Positions 8,483 to 17,156 of a stretch of DNA of 64,000 nucleotides are shown in pieces; position 1 is the stretch's first letter; each line of letters starts with the position of its first letter. The stretch spans positions 1,054,001-1,118,000 of the forward strand of contig NZ_CP126156.1 in assembly GCF_030127125.1 (NCBI RefSeq), written 5' to 3'. The stretch comes from Halobaculum litoreum. GTDB lineage: Archaea > Halobacteriota > Halobacteria > Halobacteriales > Haloferacaceae. The position numbers and the translations under genes are program-made. The notes beneath the pieces are model-generated. The model was given only the letters and a program-made list of their open reading frames with translations. It did no database searches and had not been told where the DNA came from.

Positions 8483-9801
8483 GCGCCGACGACGCGCCCG
8501 CCGACGACCTGAACATCTTCCTGAGCCGCGACACCGTCGCCGGCGACGACGACGGCCCCCTCGCCGGGAAGACGGTCGCCGTGAAGGACAACATCTCGAC
8601 GAAGGGGATCCCGACGACCTGCGGCTCCGCCATGTTGGAGGGGTACGTCCCGCCGTACGACGCGACGGTCGTCGAGCGCGTCCGCGAGGCGGGCGCGACG
8701 GTCGTCGGCAAGACGAACATGGACGAGTTCGGGATGGGCGGCACCACCGAGACGTCGGCGTACGGCCCGACGAAGAACCCCGTCGACCCCGAGCGCGTCC
8801 CCGGCGGCTCCTCCGGCGGCTCGGCGGCCGCCGTCGCCGCGGGCGAGGCGGACCTCGCGCTCGGCTCCGACACGGGCGGCTCCGTCCGCAACCCCGCCGC
8901 GTTCTGCGGCGTGGTCGGCATCAAGCCGACGTACGGGCTCGTCTCCCGGTACGGCCTCGTCGCGTACGCCAACTCGCTCGAACAGATCGGCCCGCTCGCG
9001 AACACCGTCGAGGACGCCGCGGCGCTGCTCGACGCCATCGCCGGGCCGGACGAACACGACGCCACCACGCGCTACGACGCCGCCGAGGACGGCCCCGCCG
9101 TCCACCCGGCCGACGAGACGACGTACGCGGCGGCCGCCGACGGCGACGCCGACGGGATGACCGTCGGCGTCCCCACCGAACTCGTCGCGGGCGCCGACGA
9201 CGCCGTCGTCGCGGTGTTCGAGGACGCGCTCGCCGACTTGGAGGCCCAGGGAGTCGAGACGGTCGAGGTGTCGCTCCCCTCGGTCGAACACGCCGTGCAG
9301 GCGTACTACGTCATCGCGATGTCGGAGGCGTCGTCGAACCTCGCGCGCTTCGACGGCGTCCGCTACGGCGTCGACGGCGGCGAGGGCAACTGGAACGAGT
9401 CGTTCGCCCGGTCGCGCGAGCAGGGGTTCGGCGACGAGGTGAAGCGCCGCGTCCTCTTGGGCACGTACGCCCTCTCGGCGGGTTACCACGACAAGTACTA
9501 CAAGAAGGCACAGGACGCTCGCGCGTGGGTGAAGCAGGACTTCGACGAGGCGCTCGCCGAGGCGGACGTGCTCGCGACGCCGACGATGCCCGTCCTCCCG
9601 CCGAAGCGCGGCGAGAGTCTCGACGATCCGCTGTCGCTGTACCTGATGGACGCCAATACCGTCCCGGTGAACCTCGCGAACCTCCCGGCCATCTCCGTCC
9701 CGGCCGGCGAGGCCGAGGGGCTCCCGGTCGGGATGCAGTTCGTGGGGCCCGCCTTCGGCGAGGAGGCGGTCGTCCGCGCCGGCAGCGCCGTCGAGGAGTA
9801 G
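8479..9801 (+). CDS. gatA: Glutamyl-tRNA(Gln) amidotransferase subunit GatA
   Basis: GatA is the amidase subunit that releases ammonia from glutamine for tRNA-dependent amidation. The amidase-signature Ser-cisSer-Lys triad can be located as Lys36 (VAVKDN), Ser111 (PGGSSGGSAAAV) and Ser135 (GSDTGGSVRNPA), with the same spacing as in bacterial GatA. At 440 residues it is full-length, with the C-terminal VNLANLPAISVPAG and GLPVGMQFVGP segments present. It overlaps gatC by four bases. Confidence 0.97.
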   Translation: MSADDAPADDLNIFLSRDTVAGDDDGPLAGKTVAVKDNISTKGIPTTCGSAMLEGYVPPYDATVVERVREAGATVVGKTNMDEFGMGGTTETSAYGPTKNPVDPERVPGGSSGGSAAAVAAGEADLALGSDTGGSVRNPAAFCGVVGIKPTYGLVSRYGLVAYANSLEQIGPLANTVEDAAALLDAIAGPDEHDATTRYDAAEDGPAVHPADETTYAAAADGDADGMTVGVPTELVAGADDAVVAVFEDALADLEAQGVETVEVSLPSVEHAVQAYYVIAMSEASSNLARFDGVRYGVDGGEGNWNESFARSREQGFGDEVKRRVLLGTYALSAGYHDKYYKKAQDARAWVKQDFDEALAEADVLATPTMPVLPPKRGESLDDPLSLYLMDANTVPVNLANLPAISVPAGEAEGLPVGMQFVGPAFGEEAVVRAGSAVEE

Positions 9802-9894
9802 GGACGTCGACCCGCCGTCGGGTCGCTTCTCCCGCGTCGTCGACACGGTCGCGAGCGACGGGACCGGGCGGCCGTCGCGATGCGCGCTCCGGCT

Positions 9895-11520
9895 TCAGCG
9901 CCGCCAGTACTCGGGCGTGAAGCAGACCAACACGGGGATGATCTCCAAGCGGCCGATCCACATGAGGAAGATCATGTACAGCCGGCTGGCGTTCGAGAAC
10001 GGGAGGTAGCTCCCCATCGGCCCGGCGATGCCGAACGCCGGTCCGACGTTCCCGATCGTCGTCGCGGCGGCGCTCAGTATCTCGAGGACGCTGAACACGG
10101 TGTCCGACCGGAGGCTGTCGAGGAACAGCAGCAGCGCCGACAGGAAGAACAACACGATGTAGAGCAGCGTGAACGCGAAGATGCCGCGGACCCCGCGCTC
10201 GTCGAGTGCGCGGCCGTTGAGGCGCACGGGCCGGACGGCGTCCGGGTGCGCGGTGGTGAACAGTTCGCGCCGGAGCGACTTCACGATCACCACCCAGCGG
10301 ATGATCTTGATCCCCCCGCCGGTCGACCCGGCCGACCCGCCGATGAACATCGCGAACAGGAGGACGTACTGGGCGGCCGGCGCCCACGCGTTGAAGTCGA
10401 TGCTCGCGTACCCCGTGGTCGTCACGATGGCGACCGCCTGGAACACGGCGTGGCGCAGCGCCGGTTCGAGGTTCCCGGTGAGCTGGCCCGACACCGACGC
10501 GAGGTAGGCGGCGTCGAACGTCGAGCCGCCCTCGGGGACCGCCGCGACGAAGCTCCCGCCGAACAGGAGCCCGGTCAGGACGGCGGTCAACACGCCGAGG
10601 ACGCCCACGTACGCGCGGAACTCCACGTCGCGGAGCATCCGTCCGGGGTCGCCGGTCAACACGCCCCAGAACAGCGCGAAGTTGATCCCGGCGGCGATCA
10701 TGAACGGGACGATCACCCACTGGACGGCCGCCGAGAACGCCTCGATGGAGCGGGCCTCGGGGGAGAACCCGCCCGTCGGCATCGTCGTCAGCCCGTGGGC
10801 GACGGCGTTGTACAGCGTCATGTTCGGGGCGAGTTCCGGCATCCCGACCGCCGGCCCGACGACGTGCATCCCGTACAACAGGACGATCTCAAGGGCGGTG
10901 ATCCCGGCGTACACGCCCCACAGCACGCGGGCGGTCTCGGCGATCCGGGGGGTGAGCTTCTCGATCCCCGGCCCGGGCGCCTCGGCGTCCATGAGCTGTG
11001 CCCCGCCGACCGACAGCTCCGGCAGGATGGCGACCGCGAGGACGACGATCCCCATGCCGCCGAGCCACTGGGTGAGCTGCCGCCACAGCATGATCCCCCG
11101 GCCGTGCGTGTCGAGGGAGATGTCGCCGAGGACGGTCGCGCCGGTCGTGGTGAAGCCGGACATGGCCTCGAACAGCGCGTTCACCGGGTTCGCGAGCGTC
11201 GACTCGGGGTGGGGCGCGGCCAACAGTCCGGGCACGCCGTGGGCCTCGACGAGGTACGGCACCGCGCCGACGAAGCCGACCGCCAGCCACGTGAGCGCGA
11301 CCATCAGGAACCCCTCGCGGGCGCCGAGGTCGGGATCGGGGTCGAGGCGCTCGAGCGCGGTGCCGACCGCCAGCGCGAGGGCGATGGTGACGAGGAACGG
11401 CGCCGCGGACTCGCCGTAGTACAGCGCGACGAGCAGCGGCGCCGCCAGCGGCACCGAGAGGTAGCGCACGACGGTGCCGACGAGGCTCAGGCTCGCCCGG
11501 TACTCGACACGGAAGTTCAC
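9895..11520 (-). CDS. trkH: Trk-type potassium uptake membrane subunit TrkH
   Basis: TrkH is the potassium-translocating membrane subunit. Many hydrophobic helices are visible, with the four pore-loop repeats recognisable by their filter-like motifs: FEAMSGFTTTGATV (about residue 125), AVAHGLTTMPTGGFSP, VAIVTTTGYASIDF, and AATTIGNVGPAFG. GSAGSTGGGIKIIR, typical of TrkH/KtrB, precedes the last repeat. I chose the GTG at 11518-11520 (MNFRVEYRASL) because it places a short cytoplasmic tail before the first helix, giving 541 residues. Longer in-frame extensions are low-complexity Arg-rich shadows. Its partner trkA lies about 5.6 kb away. The slightly shortened ending FTPEYWRR is normal for archaeal homologues. 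Confidence 0.93.
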   Translation of the reverse strand: MNFRVEYRASLSLVGTVVRYLSVPLAAPLLVALYYGESAAPFLVTIALALAVGTALERLDPDPDLGAREGFLMVALTWLAVGFVGAVPYLVEAHGVPGLLAAPHPESTLANPVNALFEAMSGFTTTGATVLGDISLDTHGRGIMLWRQLTQWLGGMGIVVLAVAILPELSVGGAQLMDAEAPGPGIEKLTPRIAETARVLWGVYAGITALEIVLLYGMHVVGPAVGMPELAPNMTLYNAVAHGLTTMPTGGFSPEARSIEAFSAAVQWVIVPFMIAAGINFALFWGVLTGDPGRMLRDVEFRAYVGVLGVLTAVLTGLLFGGSFVAAVPEGGSTFDAAYLASVSGQLTGNLEPALRHAVFQAVAIVTTTGYASIDFNAWAPAAQYVLLFAMFIGGSAGSTGGGIKIIRWVVIVKSLRRELFTTAHPDAVRPVRLNGRALDERGVRGIFAFTLLYIVLFFLSALLLFLDSLRSDTVFSVLEILSAAATTIGNVGPAFGIAGPMGSYLPFSNASRLYMIFLMWIGRLEIIPVLVCFTPEYWRR

Positions 11521-11612
11521 TCTCGAATCGCGCGGCCGCGTCCCTGTTGAACGTATCGTTCCGAGCCGAGCGACCGCGGAACCGTGAAGTCGCTGTGGCG
11601 GCGACTGGGCGC

Positions 11613-11936
11613 ATGGACACGGTACTCCACCTCGCCCCCGCGGCTCACGGCGTCGTCTACGCCGTGGTGGTCGCCCTCGGCGGACTCGCCGGCGCGGGAC
11701 TGCTCGGCCTCGGGCTGACGACGTTCCTCCGGCGGCGCTCCCGGTCGTACCTGCTCGTCGCGCTCGCGCTCGGCACGCTCGCGGCGCGGGCGGGGCTCGC
11801 CGGCGCGACCGCGTTCGGCCTCGTCGGCGCCGAGGCCCACCACTTCGGGGAGCACCTCCTCGACGTGGTGATGGCCGGGCTGGTCGTCGCGGCGGTGTAC
11901 TACGCCCGCTCGGTCCGGGCGGGGGCGTCGTCGTGA
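11613..11936 (+). CDS. Small membrane protein with about three helices
   Basis: A 107-residue hydrophobic protein starting at the ATG at 11613 (MDTVLHLAPAAHG). It has about three membrane segments (residues 13-38, 48-70 and 80-98), with an Arg-rich loop RRRSRSYLL after the first. His residues cluster in AEAHHFGEHLL. The function is unknown. It overlaps the start of the downstream winged-helix gene (GTGA), so the membrane protein and the regulator are cotranscribed, a pairing that suggests a sensor or regulatory partner. An upstream in-frame ATG at 11547 is less likely because it adds an Arg-rich, non-conserved-looking extension. Confidence 0.7.
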   Translation: MDTVLHLAPAAHGVVYAVVVALGGLAGAGLLGLGLTTFLRRRSRSYLLVALALGTLAARAGLAGATAFGLVGAEAHHFGEHLLDVVMAGLVVAAVYYARSVRAGASS

Positions 11937-12457
11937 CCGCCCACGGGGGCGGGTCAGGGACCCGCGAGCGGCTCCGCGAGTGCGTCGTCGCCAACCCCGG
12001 GCTCCACTTCAACGAACTCGTCCGGCGGCTCGACCTCGCGCCCGGACAGGCCCAGTACCACCTCCGCCGGCTCGCGAGCGCGGACCGGGTCGTCGACGAG
12101 TCCGTGTCGGGGCGCACGCACTACTTCGCCCCGGAGATCGACCCGGACGAACGCCGCCGGATCGCCCTCTTCCGCCGCGAGACCGCCCGGGACGCCGTCG
12201 TGGAACTGCTCGACGGCCCGGCCGCCCCGGCCGCCGTCGCCGAGCGCGTGGGGGTCGCACGGAGCACGCTGGAGTGGCACCTCGACGGCCTCGTCGACGC
12301 CGGCGTCGTTGAGAAGCGCCGCGACGCCCGCGGCCGCGTGACGCTCGCGCTCGTGGACCCGGCGGCCACGGCCCGGTCGCTCGGGCGGATCGAGCCGTCC
12401 GTCCCCGACCGGCTCGTCGACCGGTTCGCGCGACTCGTGGACGGGCTGTTGGAGTGA
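11933..12457 (+). CDS. Tandem winged-helix transcriptional regulator
   Basis: A 174-residue cytoplasmic DNA-binding protein. Residues about 10-55 form an ArsR/MarR-like winged helix (RECVVANPGLHFNELVRRLDL, QAQYHLRRLASADRV, GRTHYFAP as the wing). A second winged helix follows at about 80-125 (VVELLDGPAAPAAVAERVGV, STLEWHLDGLVDAGVVEKRRD). Two-domain regulators of this type are frequent in haloarchaea, often beside a small membrane protein as here. It starts with GTG at 11933, overlapping the preceding stop. The target and the signal are unknown. Confidence 0.8.
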   Translation: MTAHGGGSGTRERLRECVVANPGLHFNELVRRLDLAPGQAQYHLRRLASADRVVDESVSGRTHYFAPEIDPDERRRIALFRRETARDAVVELLDGPAAPAAVAERVGVARSTLEWHLDGLVDAGVVEKRRDARGRVTLALVDPAATARSLGRIEPSVPDRLVDRFARLVDGLLE

Positions 12458-12461
12458 ACCG

Positions 12462-12698
12462 ATGGACCGCGATCGCCTCGCCGACGTCGCGCTCGGCGCC
12501 GCGATGATCGCGATCGGATCGGCACCGGCGGTCGCGGCGGCGGTCGGGTCCGCCCCGCCGGAGGCCGGCGGACCCGTTCGGTCCCTCCCGGCGCCGGTCG
12601 CCGTCGTCGTGATCCTCTGCGGGCTGGTGCTCGCCGTGGGCGGCGCGTTCGTGACCCGATACGGCCGCTCGCGGACGGCGACGACCGGACTGTACTGA
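12462..12698 (+). CDS. Small two-helix membrane protein
   Basis: A 78-residue protein with two membrane segments (about residues 9-30 and 43-66), joined by a Pro/Gly-rich loop, and a short basic C-terminus (RYGRSRTATTGLY). It begins five bases after the winged-helix gene stop, so it is the third member of the same operon. I do not recognise a family, and the function is unknown. Confidence 0.6.
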   Translation: MDRDRLADVALGAAMIAIGSAPAVAAAVGSAPPEAGGPVRSLPAPVAVVVILCGLVLAVGGAFVTRYGRSRTATTGLY

Positions 12699-12763
12699 CC
12701 GCGAGCGGCGGCGTTCGACGGCCGCACCACAACCCCCTTGACCGGCAGTCGTCAAGTGGGGAC

Positions 12764-14077
12764 ATGACCGACGCGGACGCCCTCGACACGGACGGGCTCA
12801 CGCGGCGCGAGGCGCTGAAGGCCGCGGTCGCGGTCGGCGGCGCCGCCGGCCTCGCCGCCTGCGTCGACCGCCTCGACGGCGCCGAGCCGATCCCGGCGGG
12901 GGACGGGCCGAACGCCCACCCCGAACGTCAGTTCGGCTGGAACGAGCACGTCCCCACGGACGACGCCGGCAACTGGGTGCTCCCGCGCCACCAGACCCTC
13001 CTGTACCTCGACTCGCCGGGCGACGGCCCGCCCTCGGCGGCCGACCGCGACGCCGTCTCGGGCGCGCTCGCCGGACTCGACGAGGCGTTCGAGTGGAGCA
13101 ACGAGGGGCTGCTCCACTCGGCGGCGTACTCGCCGTCATACTTCGAGCGGTTCGACGAGCCGCTGGCCGTCCCCGACGACGTGTCGCTCCCGCAGCCGAC
13201 GCCGCTGGCGGACTACGAGACGCCCGACTTCGACACGCAGGACGTGCTCGTCCACCTCGCGTCCGACCGGCCCGACGCGCTGTTGCAGGCCGAGCAGGCG
13301 CTGTTGGGCGAGGCCGACGAGGCGAACGGCGTCCCGATCCCGGCGTCGCTGACCGACGCGCTCGAGGTGGACGCCCGCCGGACGGGGTTCATCGGCGCCG
13401 GCCTCCCCCGCGAGCGGGCCGACGAGCTCGCCGGGGTGCCCGACCCGAACCCGGTGCCGGAGGCGTCCCCGCTGTTCATGGGGTTCGCCGCGGGGTTCCG
13501 GCGGAACCAGTCGACGGAGGACGCCGTGGCCATCGGCGAGGGACCGTTCGCCGACGGGACGACGAAGTCGGTCGGCAACTGGCGCCAGCGCCTCGACGAC
13601 TGGTACGGCGAGCAGGACTTCGACGAGCAGGTGATGGAGATGTTCTCGCCGGGCCACGCCGCCGAGGGGCTCGTTGAGGGCGTCGGCACCAACCTCGGCG
13701 ACGACTCGGGGATCGACCGGTTCCTCGACGCCGTGGTCGACGACGCGAGGGAGTACGGCCGCGTCGGCCACGCCCAGAAGGCCGCCCGGGCGAACCGGGA
13801 CGCCGACGGGAACCCGATCCTGCTCCGGCGCCACTTCGAGTCGGCCGACGACGACATCGCCAGCCTCCACTTCCCGTCGCTCCAGCGCTCCATCGACCAG
13901 TTCGAGGCGGTCCGGCGCGCGATGAACGGCGTCGACGCCACCGAGGCGACGCCGGCGGTGCGCCAGCGCGTCAACAACGGCATCCTCGAGTACATCTTCG
14001 TGCGCCACCGCGGCTACTTCCTCGTCCCGCCGCGGTCGCTGCGCGCGCTCCCGACGCCGTCGGGCGACGACGGGTAG
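12764..14077 (+). CDS. Tat-exported Dyp-peroxidase-like lipoprotein
   Basis: A 437-residue exported protein. The Tat signal has twin Arg at residues 14-15 (LTRREALKAAVAVGGAAGLAAC), and the lipobox Cys is at about residue 33. The body resembles the dimeric alpha/beta barrel of dye-decolorising peroxidases: HQTLLYLD strand, GFAAGFRRNQ, NWRQRLDDWY, then GHAQKAARANRD, ILLRRHFES, SLHFPSLQRSIDQFE and a C-terminal RGYFLVPP. The canonical GxxDG motif is not obvious, so haem binding is uncertain. In bacteria Dyp-type EfeB works beside a periplasmic iron-binding protein. Here a P19-like gene is 1.8 kb downstream, which suggests a role in extracytoplasmic iron handling. That role is an inference from similarity and context. 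Confidence 0.7.
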   Translation: MTDADALDTDGLTRREALKAAVAVGGAAGLAACVDRLDGAEPIPAGDGPNAHPERQFGWNEHVPTDDAGNWVLPRHQTLLYLDSPGDGPPSAADRDAVSGALAGLDEAFEWSNEGLLHSAAYSPSYFERFDEPLAVPDDVSLPQPTPLADYETPDFDTQDVLVHLASDRPDALLQAEQALLGEADEANGVPIPASLTDALEVDARRTGFIGAGLPRERADELAGVPDPNPVPEASPLFMGFAAGFRRNQSTEDAVAIGEGPFADGTTKSVGNWRQRLDDWYGEQDFDEQVMEMFSPGHAAEGLVEGVGTNLGDDSGIDRFLDAVVDDAREYGRVGHAQKAARANRDADGNPILLRRHFESADDDIASLHFPSLQRSIDQFEAVRRAMNGVDATEATPAVRQRVNNGILEYIFVRHRGYFLVPPRSLRALPTPSGDDG

Positions 14078-14116
14078 CCGCGGACGGGAGCCGGGTGCCC
14101 CGCCGGAGCCCGCGAT

Positions 14117-14410
14117 CTACGGGAGCACGACGGCGACCGCGGCGCCGGCGACGACGAGCCCCGCGCCGACGCCGACGCCCGCGCTCCGGCTCCGCTCGTC
14201 GAGGACGCCCTCGTGTGCGAGCAGCACGGCTCCGGTCAGTACCACCAGCCCGGCGATCCCGACGCCGACGCCGGCGGCGGACAGCCCCGCCAGGGGCCCC
14301 GCCGGGGTCGGCGTCGCGTGGTCCGGGTGGGCGCCGCCGACGGCCGCCAGCGCGGCCAGCCCGGCGGGCGTCCCCACCAGCGCGAGCAGCGCGCGACGAA
14401 CTGCGCTCAT
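14117..14410 (-). CDS. Small membrane protein beside the propeller gene
   Basis: A 97-residue hydrophobic protein with an N-terminal hydrophobic segment resembling a signal peptide (residues 5-27, ending GGAHPDHATP) and two further membrane helices (about 43-65 and 77-97). The short His/Asp/Pro segment after the first helix may face the outside. It lies 46 bases downstream of the propeller gene on the same strand, so the two probably form an operon. The function is unknown; proximity to the Dyp-like and P19-like genes suggests a shared iron-related role. Confidence 0.65.
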   Translation of the reverse strand: MSAVRRALLALVGTPAGLAALAAVGGAHPDHATPTPAGPLAGLSAAGVGVGIAGLVVLTGAVLLAHEGVLDERSRSAGVGVGAGLVVAGAAVAVVLP

Positions 14411-14456
14411 CGGTTCCAGCGAGGGAACCGGGACACAACAGCGTTTCGACGGCGGG

Positions 14457-15711
14457 TCACGCGTCCCCCGCGAGGTCGAGGGAGACGACGACGCCGTCGC
14501 CGTACACGACGAACGCCTCGGCGTCGCCGTCGCCGTCGACGTCCGCGAGCGTCGGGTGCGTCCACACCGCCGCGTCGCGGTCGAAGCGGGCCAGTACGCT
14601 CCCGTCGCCGGGATCGTGGACGCGGACGACGCCGCCGTTGGTCGCCGTCACCAGCTTCCGCGGCCCCGTCGCCGTCGAGGTCGCCGACCGCCGGCGGGGG
14701 CATCATCTGTGCGCCGCCGTCGGCGACCGCGACGCTCCACTCGGTGTCGCCGGTGGCGCCGTCGAGCGCGCGCAGTCGCTGGTCGCGGGCCGTCACGTAC
14801 ACCTCGGGGTGGCCGTCGCCGTCGCCGTCGCCGTCCGCGACCCCGGCGACCGCGGCGTACTCCGCCACGCGACGGGTCCACACCGCGTCGCCCGTCCGCC
14901 CGTCGAGGGCGGCGACGGTGCCGCCCGTGGTGGCGACGACGAACTCCGCCGCGCCGTCGCCGGCGACGCCGGCGCTCGCGGTCCACGACACCGAGCCGCC
15001 GGCGTCCCGCGACCACACCACCTCCCCGCCGGCGTCGAACAGCACGACGCGACCGGTGCCGAGGCCGACGGCGAACTCGTCGGTGCCGTCGCCGGTGAAG
15101 TCGGCCGCGCCCGGCGGGGCGTACGCGCTGCCGTTCAGGTCGTGGCGCCACACCGGCCCGCCGTCCGGCCCCGTGCGCGCGGCGAGCACGGTCCCGCCCG
15201 CGTCGACGACGACCACCTCGCGCTGGCCGTCCCCGGCGAGGTCGACCGCCGCGGGCCGGGAGTAGGCGTACGAGTCGAGGGCGAAGCGGTCCTCGACGGC
15301 GCCGGTCGTCGGGTCGTACACGACCACCTCCTCGGTCGTCGAGCCGGCGAGCAGTTCCGCGGCGCCGTCGCCGTCGACGTCGGCGAGCGCTGGGTCCGCG
15401 ACGGAGTGGAGCGTGCAGTTCGCCGGCGGGACGGGGTCGCGCCACCGCGTCTCGCCGGTCGCGCCGTCGAGCGCCGCCAGCCGACAGTCGTCGCTCCCGG
15501 CCGCGCCGCTGACGGGGGCGAACACGAGCCCCTGCCCGTCGACGCGGCCCGCCGCGGGCGCGTGGTGGTTGGCGCCGACGGTCGTCGCCGTGTCGCTCGT
15601 CCAGCGGACCGCGAGGTCGTCGGGGCCGGCGAACGCGCTCGCGGCGCCGAACACGCCGGCGACGAGCGCGAGCGTCGCCACGGCGGCGACGGCGGCGGTT
15701 CGAACGTCCAT
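14457..15711 (-). CDS. Exported beta-propeller protein with FG-GAP/PQQ-like repeats (frameshifted in this sequence)
   Basis: A secreted or anchored beta-propeller of about 417 residues. The start at 15711 (MDVRTAAVAAVATLALVAG) gives a signal peptide or N-terminal anchor of about 28 residues. At least six repeats follow, alternating PQQ-like blades (LAALDGATGETRW) with calcium-binding FG-GAP-like turns (ALADVDGDGAAELLAG, AVGDLDGDGAAE). Near 14655-14657 one extra base shifts the frame after DGDGAAE. The last repeat continues as LVTATNGGVVRVHDPGDG and ADVDGDGDAEAFVV up to the stop at 14457. The gene is otherwise intact, so sequencing error is likely. It is divergent from the P19-like gene with a 122-base gap, implying shared control. 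It may be a scaffold for that cluster. Confidence 0.75.
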
Positions 15712-15833
15712 CGGTGTGTCGGGCGGGCCGAACGGCAATGAGCGCTCCCCCTCGCACCCGGCGTTCGACGCGTGAACCACCCGTTCGACGGCCGTACCAG
15801 AAGTCCCTACCGTGTCGGTCCCCGAGCGTGGCC

Positions 15834-16931
15834 ATGAACAGACGGAGCTACCTCCGGCGCGTCGGCGCGGCGGGCGCCGTCGCGGGCACCGGCGGCCTCG
15901 CGGGGTGTCTGGGCTTCCAACTCGGCTCCGGCGACGGCTTCGCCGGGGAGCCGCCGGTCGCGGAGAACCGCCCGGACGGCGTCTACTACCCCACCCACGT
16001 CGAGGGGATGAACATGGGCGGGATGGGCGCGGCCGGCGACTACCGCGTCGGCGTGTTCTACTCGTTCGCACACCGCTTCTGGAACGTGAACGGCGAGTCC
16101 GTCGAGCGGACGGACACGACCGCCGAGGACGACGTCCACCTCATGGCCAGCGTCTGGGACCCCGAGACGGGTCACGTGCTGCCGGAGACGGGCCTGTCAG
16201 TCGAGGTCGCGAAGGACGGCGCGCTCGTCTCCCAGGAGGTCATCTACCCGATGCTCTCCCAGCCGATGGGCGTCCACTACGGCGGCAACTTCGCGCTGGA
16301 CGGCGACGGCACGTACACGGTGACCGTCTCGGTCGGCGGCGTCCGCACCCGCCGGACCGGGTCGTTCCGCGACCGGTTCGGCGACCCCGCCGAGATCCCG
16401 GTGGAGACGGAGTACAGCGAGGCGGCCCGCGACGAGATCGCCTTCCGCACCCTCGACAACGCCGGCGAGCCCGGCGCGGTCAGCCCGATGGAGATGTCGA
16501 TGCTGCCGGACGCGACAGCGCCGGCCGTCGACGACCTCCCCGGGACCGTGCTCGGCGAGGCGAACAGCAACGACGCGGTGCTGGTCGCGACGGTGCTCGA
16601 CGAGTCGCCCGCGGGGGTCGACGCAGCCGGGCCGTACCTCGCGGTGTCGGCGCGGACGCCGTACAACCGGATGTTGATCCCGGCGATGGGGCTGGAGGCG
16701 ACCCACACGCGCGACGGGAGCGAGGTGTTCTCGGGCGAACTCGTCCGGACGCTCGACCCGGACCTGTCGTACCACTACGGCGCCGCGCTCGACGGCGCGA
16801 GCGTCGAGGCCGGCGACGAACTGACGCTCACCCCGACGGTGTGGCCCCAGATCGCCCGCCACGAGGGGTACGAGACGGCCTTCGGCGCCCTCATGGGCGG
16901 GATGCCCGAGCGGACGCTCACGGTGGAGTAA
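15834..16931 (+). CDS. Tat-exported P19/Tp34-like iron-binding lipoprotein
   Basis: A 365-residue lipoprotein. MNRRSYLRRVGAAGAVAG gives a Tat signal and LAGC a lipobox with Cys25. The first domain has a Met-rich segment (GMNMGGMGAAG) before a strand, then DVHLMASVWDPETGHVLP, and later YPMLSQPMGVHYGGNF and GTYTVTVSVG. That order resembles the periplasmic Fe(II)-binding P19/Tp34 family, in which Met and His side chains bind metal. A second beta-rich domain (about residues 240-365) repeats similar strands (VLVATVLDES, RMLIPAMGLEATH, YHYGAALDGA). Iron binding is inferred from these motifs. It is divergent from the propeller gene and close to the Dyp-like gene. Confidence 0.72.
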   Translation: MNRRSYLRRVGAAGAVAGTGGLAGCLGFQLGSGDGFAGEPPVAENRPDGVYYPTHVEGMNMGGMGAAGDYRVGVFYSFAHRFWNVNGESVERTDTTAEDDVHLMASVWDPETGHVLPETGLSVEVAKDGALVSQEVIYPMLSQPMGVHYGGNFALDGDGTYTVTVSVGGVRTRRTGSFRDRFGDPAEIPVETEYSEAARDEIAFRTLDNAGEPGAVSPMEMSMLPDATAPAVDDLPGTVLGEANSNDAVLVATVLDESPAGVDAAGPYLAVSARTPYNRMLIPAMGLEATHTRDGSEVFSGELVRTLDPDLSYHYGAALDGASVEAGDELTLTPTVWPQIARHEGYETAFGALMGGMPERTLTVE

Positions 16932-16958
16932 GGGCCGCCTCCCCCTCGGACGACCGCG

Positions 16959-17105
16959 TCAGTTGAGGACGAAGCTCAGGACGTCGAGCACCGGGTCCAG
17001 CCAGGGCTGCTCTCGCCGGATCTTGTCGCCCCACGACTGCCGGTGCTCGTCGTCTCCGTCAGCTCCGTCGGCTCCGTTGCGGTCGTTCGTCCCGTCACCT
17101 GACAC
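16959..17105 (-). CDS. Small acidic hypothetical protein downstream of trkA
   Basis: An open frame of 48 residues starting with GTG at 17103-17105. It is a Gly/Asp-rich start, then DDEHRQSWGDKIRREQPWLD and a hydrophobic tail PVLDVLSFVLN ending at the TGA at 16959-16961. Codon use is strongly haloarchaeal and the amino-acid bias (acidic start, amphipathic end) is protein-like. It follows trkA by 51 bases on the same strand and could be cotranscribed. No family is recognised, so the call is tentative. Confidence 0.4.
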   Translation of the reverse strand: MSGDGTNDRNGADGADGDDEHRQSWGDKIRREQPWLDPVLDVLSFVLN

Positions 17106-17156
17106 GAACGGGGGTTCCCGCGGTCGCTCGAAAAGTGTTCCGCCCGGCGGCAGCGG

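Noticed and set aside
14811..14836. A short repeat of GTCGCC resembling a microsatellite
   Set aside because: It is simply the codons for Asp-Gly repeats in the calcium-binding turns of the propeller protein.
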